Both the position numbers and the translations under genes were made by a program. This document shows, piece after piece, positions 1 through 9,577 of a DNA stretch of 51,057 nt. The notes below the pieces were generated by a model that saw nothing but the letters and a program-made list of their open reading frames with translations, did not search any database and was not told the origin of the DNA. Every line of letters starts with the position of its first letter. Position 1 is the first letter of the stretch. This stretch comes from Actinomycetes bacterium (GTDB lineage Bacteria > Actinomycetota > Acidimicrobiia > Acidimicrobiales > JAJZXF01): assembly GCA_021802485.1 (NCBI GenBank), contig JAJZXF010000008.1:1-51057 (forward strand). Reading direction: 5' to 3'.

Positions 1-111
1 CGCTGGAGCGTGCGGGGCGCTACCGGCATCGCCACCCTACGCTGCCAAGAAGCCAGCGGGCGCTGGGAGGAAATCTGGAGGCTGCCCCGCACTCAGACGA
101 GCGTGGCGTGA
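1..111 (+). pseudogene. C-terminal end of an ISKra4-like transposase (cut by window edge)
   Basis: Frame 1 is open from the first base to a TGA at 109-111 and reads RWSVRGATGIATLR, then ASGRWEEIWR. This resembles the C-terminal tail of ISKra4-type transposases, where a WxVxGAxxxLxLRxxxxSGxWxExW pattern closes the protein. The rest of the gene, if any, lies upstream of the window, so whether the element is intact cannot be judged. Family assignment is from memory of the motif only. Confidence 0.5.
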
Positions 112-607
112 CCCCGCTACCTACAAATCTGGCGCACGCCCGGCATGAGCGGGTGACCGTGGCGGTCAACCACGAACACCCGCTGAGCCGCTATTACAGG
201 TGGGACCGCAAGGCCCCGATCTCTCGCTTCACCGACCGAAGCCAGATTCGCGGAGTGACGCTGTAGGCAAAGGTGATCCCCTACAGTCTCTGCTCGACCA
301 TGTTGTACAACAGTTGCCGGGTTACCCCGGCGTCCGCGCCCCGTTTCGTCCTTACCTTGTAGGTTGTCTGCTGACGCGGATTGCGCATCGGCAGACTGAG
401 GAAGCATCTGCTGGTGGGTCTTCTCGCTTGTGTGCGACGTAGACATCTTGTTCACCCCCTTTTCGATGTCTTGGTCTGGTCAACCTGGGCTTGGGGGACA
501 TTCCCTCAAGCCCCCGGCTTTAGCTGTGGAGTGGTTGACTATGGAGCGGTCGATACGGCATCCAGGCCGGTGACGATTAAAGGCTTGATCGCCAGCCCGG
601 CAACGAA
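112..607. other. Gene-free stretch after a transposase tail
   Basis: No convincing gene is seen. Short open frames exist on both strands but have no recognisable domain and no good ribosome binding site. The stretch contains the strong hairpin at 487-513. It probably holds the 3' flank of the transposon and the trailer of the S53 peptidase gene. Confidence 0.5.
487..513 (-). terminator. Candidate terminator hairpin behind the S53 gene
   Basis: GGGCTTGGGGGA (487-498) can pair with TCCCTCAAGCCC (502-513) over 12 bp with one G-T wobble and a 3-base loop. It lies about 95 bases downstream of the S53 stop codon. There is no U-run on either side, so it would be a hairpin-only terminator, as is common in actinobacteria, or an mRNA-stabilising hairpin. 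Confidence 0.35.
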
Positions 608-3190
608 TCAGCTGACCGCCATGCCAACAATTGGCTTGTTGAGCGGCTTTCCACCCATGGAACCGTAGAACTTTGCATCACCGAAGCTAAAGATTCCACC
701 GTCCGAGGCTACGAACCAGTAGCCCTTGCCATCTGGCGTAGCCGCCATGCCAACGATCGGAGCGTTCAGGTGTTTTCCACCCATCGAACCGTAGAACTTC
801 GCATCGCCAAAGCTGAAGATGCCTCCGTCCGAGGCTACGAACCAGTAGCCTTTGCCATCTGGCGTAGCAGCCATGCCGACGATTGGAGCGTTCAAGTGCT
901 TTGCACCCATAGAGCCGTAGAACTTCGCATCACCGAAGCTAAAGATGCCACCGTCTGAGGCTACGAACCAGTAGCCTTTGCCATCTGGCGTAGCAGCCAT
1001 GCCAACAATTGGCTTGTTCAGCGGCTTTCCACCCATCGAACCGTAGAACTTCGCATCACCGAAGCTAAAGATGCCACCGTCTGATGCTACGAACCAATAT
1101 CCCTTGCCATCTGGCGTAGCAGCCATGCCAACGATCGGAGCGTTCAAGTGCTTTGCACCCATAGAGCCGTAGAAGGATGCGTCGAAGCTGAAGATTCCCC
1201 CGTCCGAGGCTACGAACCAGTATCCACCGGTGGCCGGATCTGCAGCCATGCCGACAATTGGCTTGTTCAAGTGCTTTGCACCCATAGAGCCGTAGAAGGA
1301 TGCGTTGCCAAAGCTGAAGATTCCCCCGTCTGATGCTACGAACCAGTAGCCGTTCTGTGGGCAGCCAAGTGCCTTTTGGAGTAGTTGGGCATTCGGGGTG
1401 CCGAGGCCCGACGCCATGTCGTAGCCTACCCCGGCCGGGTAGTAGCCACCGTTCGTTCCAGTGAAGTCATTGTTCCCGGTGGTGACATCATTGAAGGGGT
1501 CGGTAGCTGGGGACGCGGCAGCCTTGTAGATAGCTGGGTTGATGAAGCCGAGTGGCGTCGTACAGCTCTGGTTGATATCTGCGAGCATTGCGGCCCATAG
1601 CGGCGTCGCAAAGCTAGTGCCGTAGAAGTTTCCCCAGTCGATCGGTGTACCGTTTTGTACGCAGTCCCCTGCGGTGCAGTAGAAGGCATAACCGGGGCTT
1701 GCGGAGGCGAGAGCTGAGACATCTGGAACCTCGCGGCAGTACTGGCCGGCCGGGGCGTTGCAGGGCGTCGAGCTGGATAGCCCCTGCTCGATTACGCCCG
1801 GCCCCTTTTGCCACGAAGGCATTGGCCAGCGCATAGAGACTCCGCCGCCCCCCGCTCCGTAAGTACCGTTCCAGACAGTCTCATTCGGAGGTGGCCCCAC
1901 ACTGAGCAGTTTCGTGCCGCCGACGCCGGTCGCGTAAGGCTGTGACGCGGGATCTTGGACCGCGAGCTGAGAGGTGCTTCCAGGGCTGTTTGCGTTGTAG
2001 CACGCCTCGGAGCCGAAGTCGCCTACCGCGTCGACGATTGTCTGACCATGTGTCGCGGCCTCCTGGAACAGCGTGTTCTCCCCCGAGACGAGGCCAAGGC
2101 CCTGCGCATTCTGCTCGCACATGCCCCAGCTGGTGCTCGCAATCTCAGCAATGTCCTGGGTTACTATGGCGTTCCAATTTGCGAGATCTCCCACGATGCT
2201 GTTTGGCGCTTCATAGACCCGGATGCTCGCACCTGGCGCTAGGCCGATCGCGTCCTCGACGTCAGATGTCGCCTCGAGTGTCCCGGAGCCGATGCTCCCG
2301 CCGCCTGCTTCGGGGATCTTCTTGATCGGCTCTGAAAGGTGATAGCAGCTCTGGTAGACCGAGACATCGCTCATGCTGAAGTCAGCGAGCTCGAATAGCG
2401 CTATCGTCTGGCCCGCTCCGGTGTAGTTGGACTGGTACAAGGAGTTGATGCGGTATGCGGAGGCGAGCTTGTTTGCTGTGTAGGCGCCTGTATTGACAGC
2501 GCTCGCGCACGGCGTTGGCCCCGATGCCAACGGCGCGGGACTCGCAGTTAGTCGGGCGGGAGGTACCGCTCCGTGGGTTGCGCTGGCGCCTAGTGGATGT
2601 AGGCGAGCGATGGTGTCGAGGCCGACGATCGTGTGAATGTTCTTCGCCAGTACCTCTGGCAGGAGTGGCGCGGTGGCGTTCGCGAAAGCGACCCTGCCGC
2701 TTTGGAGCCGGTAGCTCTTTAGCGTGGTCCTAAAGGCCGCCTCAGCTTTGGACGCTGTCGTCGTGATAGGGATCCCGAGGCCGTTTGACCAAGGTTTACC
2801 AGGGCTGAGGCCGAGTTGTTCGAGCGCGTTACGAACTGCGCTCAAGGTCGCAGGCGTTGCTCCAAACCGGGCTCCAAAGGCTCCGCGTGGGAGGTAGTGG
2901 TGAAAAAGTGGGTTGCCGGGGGTTGACACGTCCTTTGCGAAGGCGGAAAGGGCTGCAGGGTTGCGAGGGGATAGCAGGACCAGTAGATGGATATTCTGGC
3001 CTGCGGGTACCGTAGCTAGTCGCAACGCACTTTGTGGAACGTGCGGCGCGGTGCCGACCTGGACCATCGCTTGCGATGCGCTTGCGGAGGCTCGTGCTGG
3101 CGGCAACACCGCCGTGATCATCAGGGCAATAGCCGCTGCGACTACAGCTCCTGCGGACATTGTCTTGATCGCTTGAAAGCGTCCCGCCAT
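608..3190 (-). CDS. Secreted S53 (sedolisin/kumamolisin) peptidase with C-terminal repeat domain
   Basis: Serine-carboxyl peptidase expected to act outside the cell at acid pH. The ATG at 3190 is chosen because a signal peptide follows (MAGRFQAIKTM, a hydrophobic stretch, then ARASA) and GGTGGGA lies six bases upstream; an in-frame start at 3241 only adds a polar leader. Residues about 40-220 form a pro-kumamolisin activation domain. The catalytic E-x3-D is in LEATSD (E306, D310), the oxyanion Asp is in VGDFG (D391), and the nucleophile is in YGTSFATP (S526). The DVTTGNND...GYDMASGLGTP stretch is the calcium site. From about residue 614 to the end are six near-identical 41-42-residue repeats, WFVASDGGIFSFG...FYGSMG...PIVGMA. 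These repeats recur in Acidimicrobiia surface proteins, and their function is unknown to me. The gene is divergent from the ABC1 kinase gene. Confidence 0.9.
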   Translation of the reverse strand: MAGRFQAIKTMSAGAVVAAAIALMITAVLPPARASASASQAMVQVGTAPHVPQSALRLATVPAGQNIHLLVLLSPRNPAALSAFAKDVSTPGNPLFHHYLPRGAFGARFGATPATLSAVRNALEQLGLSPGKPWSNGLGIPITTTASKAEAAFRTTLKSYRLQSGRVAFANATAPLLPEVLAKNIHTIVGLDTIARLHPLGASATHGAVPPARLTASPAPLASGPTPCASAVNTGAYTANKLASAYRINSLYQSNYTGAGQTIALFELADFSMSDVSVYQSCYHLSEPIKKIPEAGGGSIGSGTLEATSDVEDAIGLAPGASIRVYEAPNSIVGDLANWNAIVTQDIAEIASTSWGMCEQNAQGLGLVSGENTLFQEAATHGQTIVDAVGDFGSEACYNANSPGSTSQLAVQDPASQPYATGVGGTKLLSVGPPPNETVWNGTYGAGGGGVSMRWPMPSWQKGPGVIEQGLSSSTPCNAPAGQYCREVPDVSALASASPGYAFYCTAGDCVQNGTPIDWGNFYGTSFATPLWAAMLADINQSCTTPLGFINPAIYKAAASPATDPFNDVTTGNNDFTGTNGGYYPAGVGYDMASGLGTPNAQLLQKALGCPQNGYWFVASDGGIFSFGNASFYGSMGAKHLNKPIVGMAADPATGGYWFVASDGGIFSFDASFYGSMGAKHLNAPIVGMAATPDGKGYWFVASDGGIFSFGDAKFYGSMGGKPLNKPIVGMAATPDGKGYWFVASDGGIFSFGDAKFYGSMGAKHLNAPIVGMAATPDGKGYWFVASDGGIFSFGDAKFYGSMGGKHLNAPIVGMAATPDGKGYWFVASDGGIFSFGDAKFYGSMGGKPLNKPIVGMAVS
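611..1351 (-). repeat. Six tandem ~126-bp coding repeats in the S53 gene
   Basis: Six consecutive units of 41-42 codons with very high DNA identity. Units differ mainly at GAKH/GGKP/GGKH and at N-K versus N-A before PIVGMA. Such near-identity implies recent expansion or gene conversion. Repeat number may vary between strains, and the region is prone to short-read misassembly. Confidence 0.9.
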
Positions 3191-3277
3191 CGTTATTCCC
3201 ACCGGATCCCTCTCCTCCTTGCTGGTGATCAGTGCTGCCAACCCAAATAATATACACCGCGATACCGTCTATGTGCT

Positions 3278-4960
3278 GTGACAAGATCGGATGAGCCTGA
3301 CGAAGTGGATCGAAAGTTAGCGGTTTGCGAACGATCGAGCTCCGAGAGGGAATCTGCTCGTGTAACCGCGGCCGACAGCGACCAGGGGTCCTTTGGGGAG
3401 AACCCGGCATGGTTGGTGGATCCGGCGAAGTTCTCCTGGTTGAAGGGGTTGGAGAGGCTTCGCGCAGGCACGAAGGAGGAAGCGCCGCTCCTTGTGCGAA
3501 GGCGGCTTCCCGTCCCGAGCGGTCGCGTTCTAAGGGTAGTTGCTGCCTTTGTCATCGCAGTTGTTTCTTGGTATTTCTCGGAGCGAAGGCACTCTAGGTC
3601 TGAGTCCCGTCGCGGCATCTCACGGCGCCTCAGACTGGCCTTTCATAAGCTAGGCCCTACCTACATCAAGATGGGCCAGATACTCTCAGCTGGTGAGGGA
3701 CTCTTCCCCGAGGAGGTGGTCTCTGAGTTCAGGCTCTTGAGAGACCAGGTCCCTCCGGAGGGATTCGAGACTGTTAGGCAGACCCTAGAGGCCGAGCTGG
3801 GCTGTGCGTTAGAAGATATTTTTGCCGAGCTCTCTCCCGAGCCGTTGGCAGCCGCATCGATCGCTCAGGTGCACGCGGGTGTGTTGGTCACCGGGGAGCG
3901 GGTGGTTGTGAAGGTCCAGCGGTCGCAGGTCGCGCGGCTCGTTCGCCGGGACCTCGCGGTGATGAGCTGGCTGGCGCCCGCGTTAGTCGGGCGTATTCCG
4001 GTTGCTGCTCTTGCGAATCCCCCGGCTCTGGTAGAGGTGTTTGCTGAGACCGTCCTGGAAGAGCTGGATTTCCGGCTTGAGGCGGGAAACATGCTTGACG
4101 TAGCGAGGATTCTCGCAGAGTTGGACCAGCGCCAGATAATTGTGGCGCGGCCTCACCCGAGTCTCGTGACCAAGAAGGTTCTCGTCATGGAGCGGATCGA
4201 CGGTTTCTCCTGGGGGGATATTGAAAGCATGCGGGCGAGTGGGATCGACACAGCTGCTGTGCTTCGGGCGAGTACGACCGCTTTCGTTGAGGGCCTCATG
4301 TTTTACGGCGTGTTCCATGGGGATCTACACGGTGGCAACCTGATCGTTAGGCCGGACGGAAGGGTCGCGCTGGTTGACTTCGGGATCACTGGAAGGCTTG
4401 ACGAGAAGGAGCGGCTTGCATTTGTCCGCCTTCTCCTCGGTGTTGCGATGGGTGACGTCTCGCTCCAAGTTGGAGCGCTGAAGGTGCTCGGCGCGCTCCC
4501 GCACGACATTGACGAGGAGACGGTGGTGAGAGATTTTGGCCTGGATGCTCCCGCAAAGGATCCGCTTGCGATGACCGCCCAGGAACTTTCCGCTGAAGTC
4601 CGGGATATGACGAAGAGGCTTCTTGGCTATGGTGCGCGAATGCCGAAAGAGCTCATGCTTTTTGTAAAGGACATGCTCTTCATAGACGGCGCAGTTGCGG
4701 TGATGGCGCCTGGGGTCGATCTGTTCGCGGAGATCACCACGCTTGTGATGTACCTTGCGGGACGCCATGGCGACAGGTTGGCGCGTGAGGTCGGGGTGAA
4801 CCCCGCAAAGATGCAGGTGGATCTGAGCGTGCTGCGTAACTCGATGGGGCTCGCTGAGGAGGTTCAGAGCTTGAGCTATAACGAACTGCGCGAGCGCCGT
4901 GAGCTGATACTCAAGCGCCTTGAAAGCCGTCAGCACCGCGGGCGAAATCACCCGCGCTGA
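3278..4960 (+). CDS. ABC1/UbiB-family atypical kinase
   Basis: Atypical protein-kinase-like protein of the UbiB/AarF/ABC1 family, associated with isoprenoid quinone or lipid metabolism and usually membrane-linked. Visible family motifs are the KxGQ region LGPTYIKMGQILSAGEGLFP with the following LLRDQVPPE, the ATP-binding segment ASIAQVHAGVL then VVVKVQRS, the catalytic loop FHGDLHGGN and the metal-binding DFG in VALVDFGITG. A hydrophobic stretch before the KxGQ region (VLRVVAAFVIAVVSWYFSE) may be a membrane anchor. At 560 residues it is of normal length. GTG at 3278 is the likely start. It is transcribed away from the S53 gene and converges on trpA. The substrate cannot be told from sequence. 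Confidence 0.88.
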   Translation: MTRSDEPDEVDRKLAVCERSSSERESARVTAADSDQGSFGENPAWLVDPAKFSWLKGLERLRAGTKEEAPLLVRRRLPVPSGRVLRVVAAFVIAVVSWYFSERRHSRSESRRGISRRLRLAFHKLGPTYIKMGQILSAGEGLFPEEVVSEFRLLRDQVPPEGFETVRQTLEAELGCALEDIFAELSPEPLAAASIAQVHAGVLVTGERVVVKVQRSQVARLVRRDLAVMSWLAPALVGRIPVAALANPPALVEVFAETVLEELDFRLEAGNMLDVARILAELDQRQIIVARPHPSLVTKKVLVMERIDGFSWGDIESMRASGIDTAAVLRASTTAFVEGLMFYGVFHGDLHGGNLIVRPDGRVALVDFGITGRLDEKERLAFVRLLLGVAMGDVSLQVGALKVLGALPHDIDEETVVRDFGLDAPAKDPLAMTAQELSAEVRDMTKRLLGYGARMPKELMLFVKDMLFIDGAVAVMAPGVDLFAEITTLVMYLAGRHGDRLAREVGVNPAKMQVDLSVLRNSMGLAEEVQSLSYNELRERRELILKRLESRQHRGRNHPR

Positions 4961-5018
4961 CAACGTCCTCCTTGAGGGTTATCCCCGCCTGTTCAGGTGA
5001 ACGAATCCGGTCTGTTGC

Positions 5019-5867
5019 TCAGCCAGCGTCAAGTGCTCTCCTGAAGCTTCCAAGGAACCGAGTGATCTCACCAGGGCTGCTTCCTTCCATGATCCTGCGC
5101 ACAACGCCGGAGCCGACTATCACGCCGTCGGCGTCCTGGCACACCTCTACTGCCTGCTCGGGGGTCGAGATTCCCACGCCGACGATGACCGGTAGGCTGG
5201 TCGCGGCCTTCAAGCGCGCAGCGACCTGCCGCGAAGTCCGCGCAAGGTCTGTTTGTTCGCCGGTGACCCCCATGCGTCCCACCCCGTAGACGAATCCGCT
5301 TGCAGCGTTGCAGATCGAGCGTAACCGGTCGTCAGGTGTCGTCGGCGCTACCAGCATCACGTTCGCAATCCCCGCCTCAGCTGCTTCACTGATCCATGCT
5401 GTGGCTTCGTGTAACGGCAAGTCGGGCAGCACGGCACCTGTAATGCCGGCTCTAGCGAGCGTTAGGGCTGCTCGTTTCAGCCCCAGGCGAAAGAGGATGT
5501 TGTAGTAGCTCATTATGAACAAGGGAGCAGGCGTGCCGATTGCGTTGAGGTGTGCAATCGCGGCAACGACTCCTTGAATGGATGTGCCGAGGACCAATGC
5601 TCGCCGGGATGCCTCCTGGATCGCTGGGCCATCCATCATTGGATCGGAGAACGGCACTCCCACCTCCACCGCATCGGCTCCTGCATCGAGGGCTGCTGAG
5701 ACCATCTCGGGCCAGTCAGGGACCATCCCTGCGGTGACGTACGGCACCAGGAGCTTGCGGCCAGTTGCTCGCTGCTCGATGAGAGTGGCCTCTAGCTTGC
5801 CGGGAGCCTGCGCCTGCTCGGAGCCTGAGCCCGCGGGCGCGGCTGGAACCTTTTCTTGCGACATCAT
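5019..5867 (-). CDS. trpA: Tryptophan synthase alpha subunit
   Basis: Cleaves indole-3-glycerol phosphate to indole and glyceraldehyde 3-phosphate, passing indole to TrpB. It is a TIM barrel of normal length (about 282 residues). The catalytic Glu is in VEVGVPFSDP and the catalytic Asp in VLPDLPLHEA. The phosphate-binding segments are near VGVGISTPEQ and VIVGSGVVRR. The ATG at 5867 overlaps the trpB stop codon (TGATG), with TTG 5870 and ATG 5864 as alternatives, so translation is probably coupled to trpB. It is the last gene of trpC-F-B-A and converges on the ABC1 kinase gene with about 58 bases between the stops. Confidence 0.95.
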   Translation of the reverse strand: MMSQEKVPAAPAGSGSEQAQAPGKLEATLIEQRATGRKLLVPYVTAGMVPDWPEMVSAALDAGADAVEVGVPFSDPMMDGPAIQEASRRALVLGTSIQGVVAAIAHLNAIGTPAPLFIMSYYNILFRLGLKRAALTLARAGITGAVLPDLPLHEATAWISEAAEAGIANVMLVAPTTPDDRLRSICNAASGFVYGVGRMGVTGEQTDLARTSRQVAARLKAATSLPVIVGVGISTPEQAVEVCQDADGVIVGSGVVRRIMEGSSPGEITRFLGSFRRALDAG

Positions 5868-7030
5868 CAAGGTCCAATCACCTCCAGCACCTGAGCAACG
5901 TCTTTGTCGCCCCGTCCGGAGAGGGTGACGAGCACGCTTGCACCAGAGGGGATCTCACCGGCACGCGCTGCTCTGATGACAAAGGCGAGCGCGTGGGCAG
6001 GTTCGAGAGCGGGTATGATGCCCTCCAGTCTTGCGAGCAGGCTGAAGGCGTCGAGCACCTCGACATCGTCGGCTGTAGCGTAGCGAACTCGCCCTGTGGA
6101 CCCAAGCCAAGCATGCTCGGGTCCTGTGCCTGGGTAGTCGAGACCGGCCGAAATCGAGCTGGCCTCAAGTATCTGGCCGTCTTCGTCTTGGAGGAACATG
6201 GATTTCATACCATGGACCACGCCCGGGATTCCGCGAGTCATAGCTGCGCCACCATGAGCTTCAACCCCGATTAGCTGGGCGGTGGTTCCTGCGAACCCGG
6301 CGAATGTTCCTGCAGCGTTCGACCCCCCACCAACGCACACCACCACAACATCCGGATCTGCCCCGTTCAGGATCTCTCTGCAGGCCGAGCGCGCTTCAGT
6401 GCCGATGACCGTTTGAAGCTCGCGTACGATCCATGGATACGGATGAGGCCCAACGACCGATCCAATGCAGTAGTAGGTTTGCCCAACGTTTGCCACCCAG
6501 TCCCGCAGCGCTTCGTTCACGGCGTCCTTTAGCGTTCTGCTGCCCGTCGTGACCGGTCGCACCTCGGCTCCGAGCAGCTTCATTCTGAAGACGTTTAACT
6601 CTTGGCGATGGACGTCAACCTCGCCCATGTAAACAACGCAGTCCATCCCGAAGAGAGCAGCAGCGGTCGCAGCAGCGACGCCGTGCTGACCCGCTCCAGT
6701 CTCAGCTATCAGGCGAGTCTTTTTCATACGCTTTGCTAGCAGAGCCTGGCCCAGTACGTTGTTGATCTTGTGCGAGCCGGTATGGGTGAGGTCCTCTCTC
6801 TTCAGCAGAACCCTGACCCCGAGCTCGTCGGAGAGCCTCTTGCATTCGGTGATCGGCGTTGGCCGGCCTGCATAGTTGTGGAGGATCCCATCCAGGGTCT
6901 CCCGAAAAGAGCGATCTGACCAGGCCGTGCGAAAGGAGGCCTCCAGTTCCTGGCAAGCTGGCACGAGGGACTCGGGTATGTACTGGCCGCCGAAATCGCC
7001 GAAGTAGCCGCGAGGGCCGGGATCACCCAT
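5867..7030 (-). CDS. trpB: Tryptophan synthase beta subunit
   Basis: PLP enzyme that condenses indole with serine to tryptophan. The PLP lysine is in HTGSHKINN, the [10 protein letters not shown] loop follows, and the phosphate-binding GGGSNAAG is present. From the ATG at 7030 the protein is about 387 residues, the usual TrpB length, and begins [20 protein letters not shown] as the family does. GGAAGG eight bases upstream is a strong ribosome binding site and decides this start. An in-frame TTG at 7135 overlapping the trpF stop (TTGA) would add 35 unconserved residues. It lies between trpF and trpA. Confidence 0.95.
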   Translation of the reverse strand: MGDPGPRGYFGDFGGQYIPESLVPACQELEASFRTAWSDRSFRETLDGILHNYAGRPTPITECKRLSDELGVRVLLKREDLTHTGSHKINNVLGQALLAKRMKKTRLIAETGAGQHGVAAATAAALFGMDCVVYMGEVDVHRQELNVFRMKLLGAEVRPVTTGSRTLKDAVNEALRDWVANVGQTYYCIGSVVGPHPYPWIVRELQTVIGTEARSACREILNGADPDVVVVCVGGGSNAAGTFAGFAGTTAQLIGVEAHGGAAMTRGIPGVVHGMKSMFLQDEDGQILEASSISAGLDYPGTGPEHAWLGSTGRVRYATADDVEVLDAFSLLARLEGIIPALEPAHALAFVIRAARAGEIPSGASVLVTLSGRGDKDVAQVLEVIGP

Positions 7031-7131
7031 AGGGTTATCCTTCCTGGCTCCCGGAGCAGCGTGGTTCGGTGGCTCTGAGACTAGGGGCGCGCTCGACCGG
7101 CTTGGATCGTCGGAGCGCGGGTTCTCTCGAA

Positions 7132-7899
7132 TCAATGATCCTCCTGCCAGTCATAGAGCGTTCCGGTTGGTGGCTCCCCTGAGGTGGTGTGCCCGATAGC
7201 TTCGCTGGTGTCGCGGGGGTAGGCCTCGCTGTTGTAGTCGTAGAGCCTCCTGGTCCCGCCGTCTTGGGCCTCCGTGCTTGTATCGGGGTCGTAGTTGGTA
7301 GCTGCGCGCTTTGCCCTGGTAATGAACGACCTGAGCTTTTGAGGATCCTTCTTTCCTCGAGTGGACTCTACGCCGCTTGAAACGTCAACTCCCCAAGGCT
7401 GCACGTAGCGTATGGCATCAGTCACGTTCTCAGGGTTCAATCCCCCGGAGAGGATGAGCTTCGACGGATCCACCACCCCCTCGAGTATTTTCCAGTCGAA
7501 CATCCGTCCTGAGCCGGGTACCGGCCCGTCGACTAAGAGGATGTCAGCGCCGTAGCTCGGAAAGTCCCGGATCATGGGATGGCCCGCCGGGAAGGCCTTG
7601 ATCACGGTGCGGACCCGTCTGGCTATCCACTGGGACTCCTCTATGCCCTCGTTGCCGTGAAGCTGTACGCCGAGAAGGCCAATCCCATTTGCGATCTCAA
7701 CGACGCGCTTCGCGGACTCGTTGCGGAACACCCCAACGGTTGTGATCTCGCGCGGAAGACGCTTTGTTATATCGGCCACGAGCGAGGGCGTGACCTGCCT
7801 AGGCGATGGCGCAAATACGAAACCCACCGCGTCGGCGCCCAGTGCAACAGCCAGAAGGGCGTCCTCTTCGGTCGTGATCCCGCATATCTTCACGAACAC
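7132..7899 (-). CDS. trpF: Phosphoribosylanthranilate isomerase with C-terminal extension
   Basis: Converts N-(5-phosphoribosyl)anthranilate to the carboxyphenylamino-deoxyribulose phosphate used by TrpC. It begins FVKICGIT with the catalytic Cys, and contains [19 protein letters not shown] and [10 protein letters not shown], all family signatures. The start is GTG at 7899, overlapping the 3' end of trpC by about 10 bases. The conserved barrel ends near residue 200. The last roughly 55 residues (from [14 protein letters not shown]) are a polar, acidic tail with no counterpart I know in TrpF. The tail occupies what would otherwise be the trpF-trpB spacer, so it may be a recently acquired read-through extension. 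Confidence 0.92.
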   Translation of the reverse strand: MFVKICGITTEEDALLAVALGADAVGFVFAPSPRQVTPSLVADITKRLPREITTVGVFRNESAKRVVEIANGIGLLGVQLHGNEGIEESQWIARRVRTVIKAFPAGHPMIRDFPSYGADILLVDGPVPGSGRMFDWKILEGVVDPSKLILSGGLNPENVTDAIRYVQPWGVDVSSGVESTRGKKDPQKLRSFITRAKRAATNYDPDTSTEAQDGGTRRLYDYNSEAYPRDTSEAIGHTTSGEPPTGTLYDWQEDH

Positions 7900-8732
7900 G
7901 GCGTGCGTACTCCTGCGGCTGTGAGTCCAGCCACCGCCAATGAGCGGTCACTGGATGTGACGAGGTACTCACCCACGAGAATCGCGTCGAAGCCAAGATC
8001 CGCGAGCTGGATCGCGTCCTCGGGCCCCTGCACGCCGGACTCGGCGATCTTGGTCATGTGGGCGGGGATCTGCGCTGTGAGCGAGCGAGCCTTTTCGGGC
8101 TGTATCTCAAAGCTTGCGAGGTCCCTTTGATTGACGCCAATCATGACCGAGGTGGTTGTGGTGGAGCAGGCATGGAGAGCACGCTTGAGGTCGACGTCAT
8201 CATGAATCTCGACCAGGGCTGCCAGATCGATCTCGGTGGCCAGCTCAAGGAGGCTGCCAAGTTCGCTGTCTGTGAGCGCGGCAACAATGATGAGGACAGC
8301 GTCCGCTCCCATTATCCTCGCCTCCAGCACGTCAGCTGGGCAGATGGTGAAGTCCTTGCGCAGAACAGGGAGGTCTACGGCCTGACGAGCCTCGAAGAGA
8401 TCGGAGGGCGAGCCCCCGAAAAACTCGTGGTCCGTCAGTACAGACAAGCAGGCGGCACCGCCTGCAGCATACTCTCGTGCTACGGCTGCAGGGTCAAGCT
8501 GTTCTTGGATGGCTCCCCTAGACGGAGAGCGCCGCTTGATCTCCGCGATCACCGCCAAGCCGTCACAGGCGCGAAGCGCGTCTTCGAACTGCCTGGGGGA
8601 AGGCATCGAAAGTGCCCTGGTCATCAATGTTGTCATATCCCGCCGCGCTGTCGCGGCTGCTTGCCTGTGTGCCGAAACTATATTTTCCAGGTATCCCGCC
8701 ACGAGACCAATCGTACCGGCTCGGACAAGCAT
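7890..8732 (-). CDS. trpC: Indole-3-glycerol phosphate synthase
   Basis: Closes the indole ring in tryptophan synthesis. Motifs are VIAEIKRRSPSRG, VLRKDFTI, ADAVLIIVAAL, IGVNQRDL and IAESGV, containing the catalytic Lys and Glu residues of the family. The start is uncertain. ATG at 8732 gives 280 residues, while the GTG at 8702 gives the more typical beginning VAGYLENIVSAHRQ; neither has a clear ribosome binding site. It is the first trp gene here and divergent from the response regulator. trpE, trpG and trpD are not in the window. Confidence 0.93.
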   Translation of the reverse strand: MLVRAGTIGLVAGYLENIVSAHRQAAATARRDMTTLMTRALSMPSPRQFEDALRACDGLAVIAEIKRRSPSRGAIQEQLDPAAVAREYAAGGAACLSVLTDHEFFGGSPSDLFEARQAVDLPVLRKDFTICPADVLEARIMGADAVLIIVAALTDSELGSLLELATEIDLAALVEIHDDVDLKRALHACSTTTTSVMIGVNQRDLASFEIQPEKARSLTAQIPAHMTKIAESGVQGPEDAIQLADLGFDAILVGEYLVTSSDRSLAVAGLTAAGVRTPCS

Positions 8733-8801
8733 GCCGGTGAATACTTCAAGACGCGGGGGTGCTGGTGGTGGCAGGCTGGTGGTGTGGGTTACGCGAACGC
8801 T

Positions 8802-9470
8802 GTGGACACAATCGTTGTGGTGGAAGACGACGAGAACATTGGACAGCTGGTGAGCATGTACCTGACCCGTGAGGGGTTTCGAGTCGTGCGTGCCCGGGAC
8901 GCGGCGCAGGGGCTTGCACAGGTAGAGCGCGAGCGTCCCAGGATGGTGCTCATCGACATCGGTCTTCCCGGCGAGCTGGACGGACTTGATCTGTGCCAGA
9001 TGCTCCGGGCAAAGCTGGACGTGCCGGTTATCATTCTGACCGCGCGCGATGATGAGATCGACAAGGTTCTTGGGTTGGAACTCGGCGCGGATGACTACGT
9101 CACGAAGCCATTTTCACCACGGGAGCTCGTAGCAAGGGTGAAGGCGATCCTTCGCAGAACTGACCTGAAGGGGCGAGTAGCGCCAGAGCCATTTGCGCTG
9201 GGCGATCTTGTCATCGACCTCGAACGGCGGGAGGTGCGGGTGAGTGGTGATGTCGCTTCGCTAACCCCGCGAGAGTTTGACCTGCTGGCGTACCTGGCGA
9301 AGCACCAAGGATTGGCGTTGAGTCGCCGCCAGATCCTTGACGGCGCATGGGGGCCGGGTTGGTATGGTGACGAGCGGACTATCGACGTTCACATTCGCCA
9401 GCTGCGCAAGAAGCTTGGTGATGCTCTGCCGCTTGCGACCCTGTGGGGTGTTGGGTACCGGCTGGGATGA
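8802..9470 (+). CDS. OmpR/PhoB-family response regulator
   Basis: Two-component response regulator of about 222 residues. The receiver domain (residues 1-115) has the acidic pair in VVVEDDE, the phosphoacceptor D52 in VLIDIGLPG, T80 in ILTA and K102 in VTKPFSP. A winged-helix DNA-binding domain follows, with LTPREFDLLAYLAKHQG, a WGPGWYGDERTIDVHIRQLRKKL-like core and GVGYRLG. GTG at 8802 is the likeliest start because the receiver strand begins there; GTG at 8784 is an alternative. It precedes a histidine kinase gene by 107 bases and is presumably its partner. The regulon cannot be inferred; adjacency to trpC does not prove control of trp genes. Confidence 0.92.
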   Translation: MDTIVVVEDDENIGQLVSMYLTREGFRVVRARDAAQGLAQVERERPRMVLIDIGLPGELDGLDLCQMLRAKLDVPVIILTARDDEIDKVLGLELGADDYVTKPFSPRELVARVKAILRRTDLKGRVAPEPFALGDLVIDLERREVRVSGDVASLTPREFDLLAYLAKHQGLALSRRQILDGAWGPGWYGDERTIDVHIRQLRKKLGDALPLATLWGVGYRLG

Positions 9471-9577
9471 AGCATCCAGAGGTACCAGCGAGATCCGTCG
9501 CCGCAATCTGTAGGGACTGCGTTGACCTGTGTTGGATGATGAGGTTCTCGCGTTGCTCAAGGAAGGCGTGAGCGCAA

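Noticed and set aside
117-455. 112-codon minus-strand open frame near the left edge
   Set aside because: No domain, no ribosome binding site, Arg/Gln-rich composition typical of a non-coding frame; it lies in the flank of a transposase remnant.
8058-9470. 470-codon open frame covering the response regulator
   Set aside because: The first ~248 codons are antisense to trpC and unlike any protein; the receiver domain begins at the GTG near 8802.
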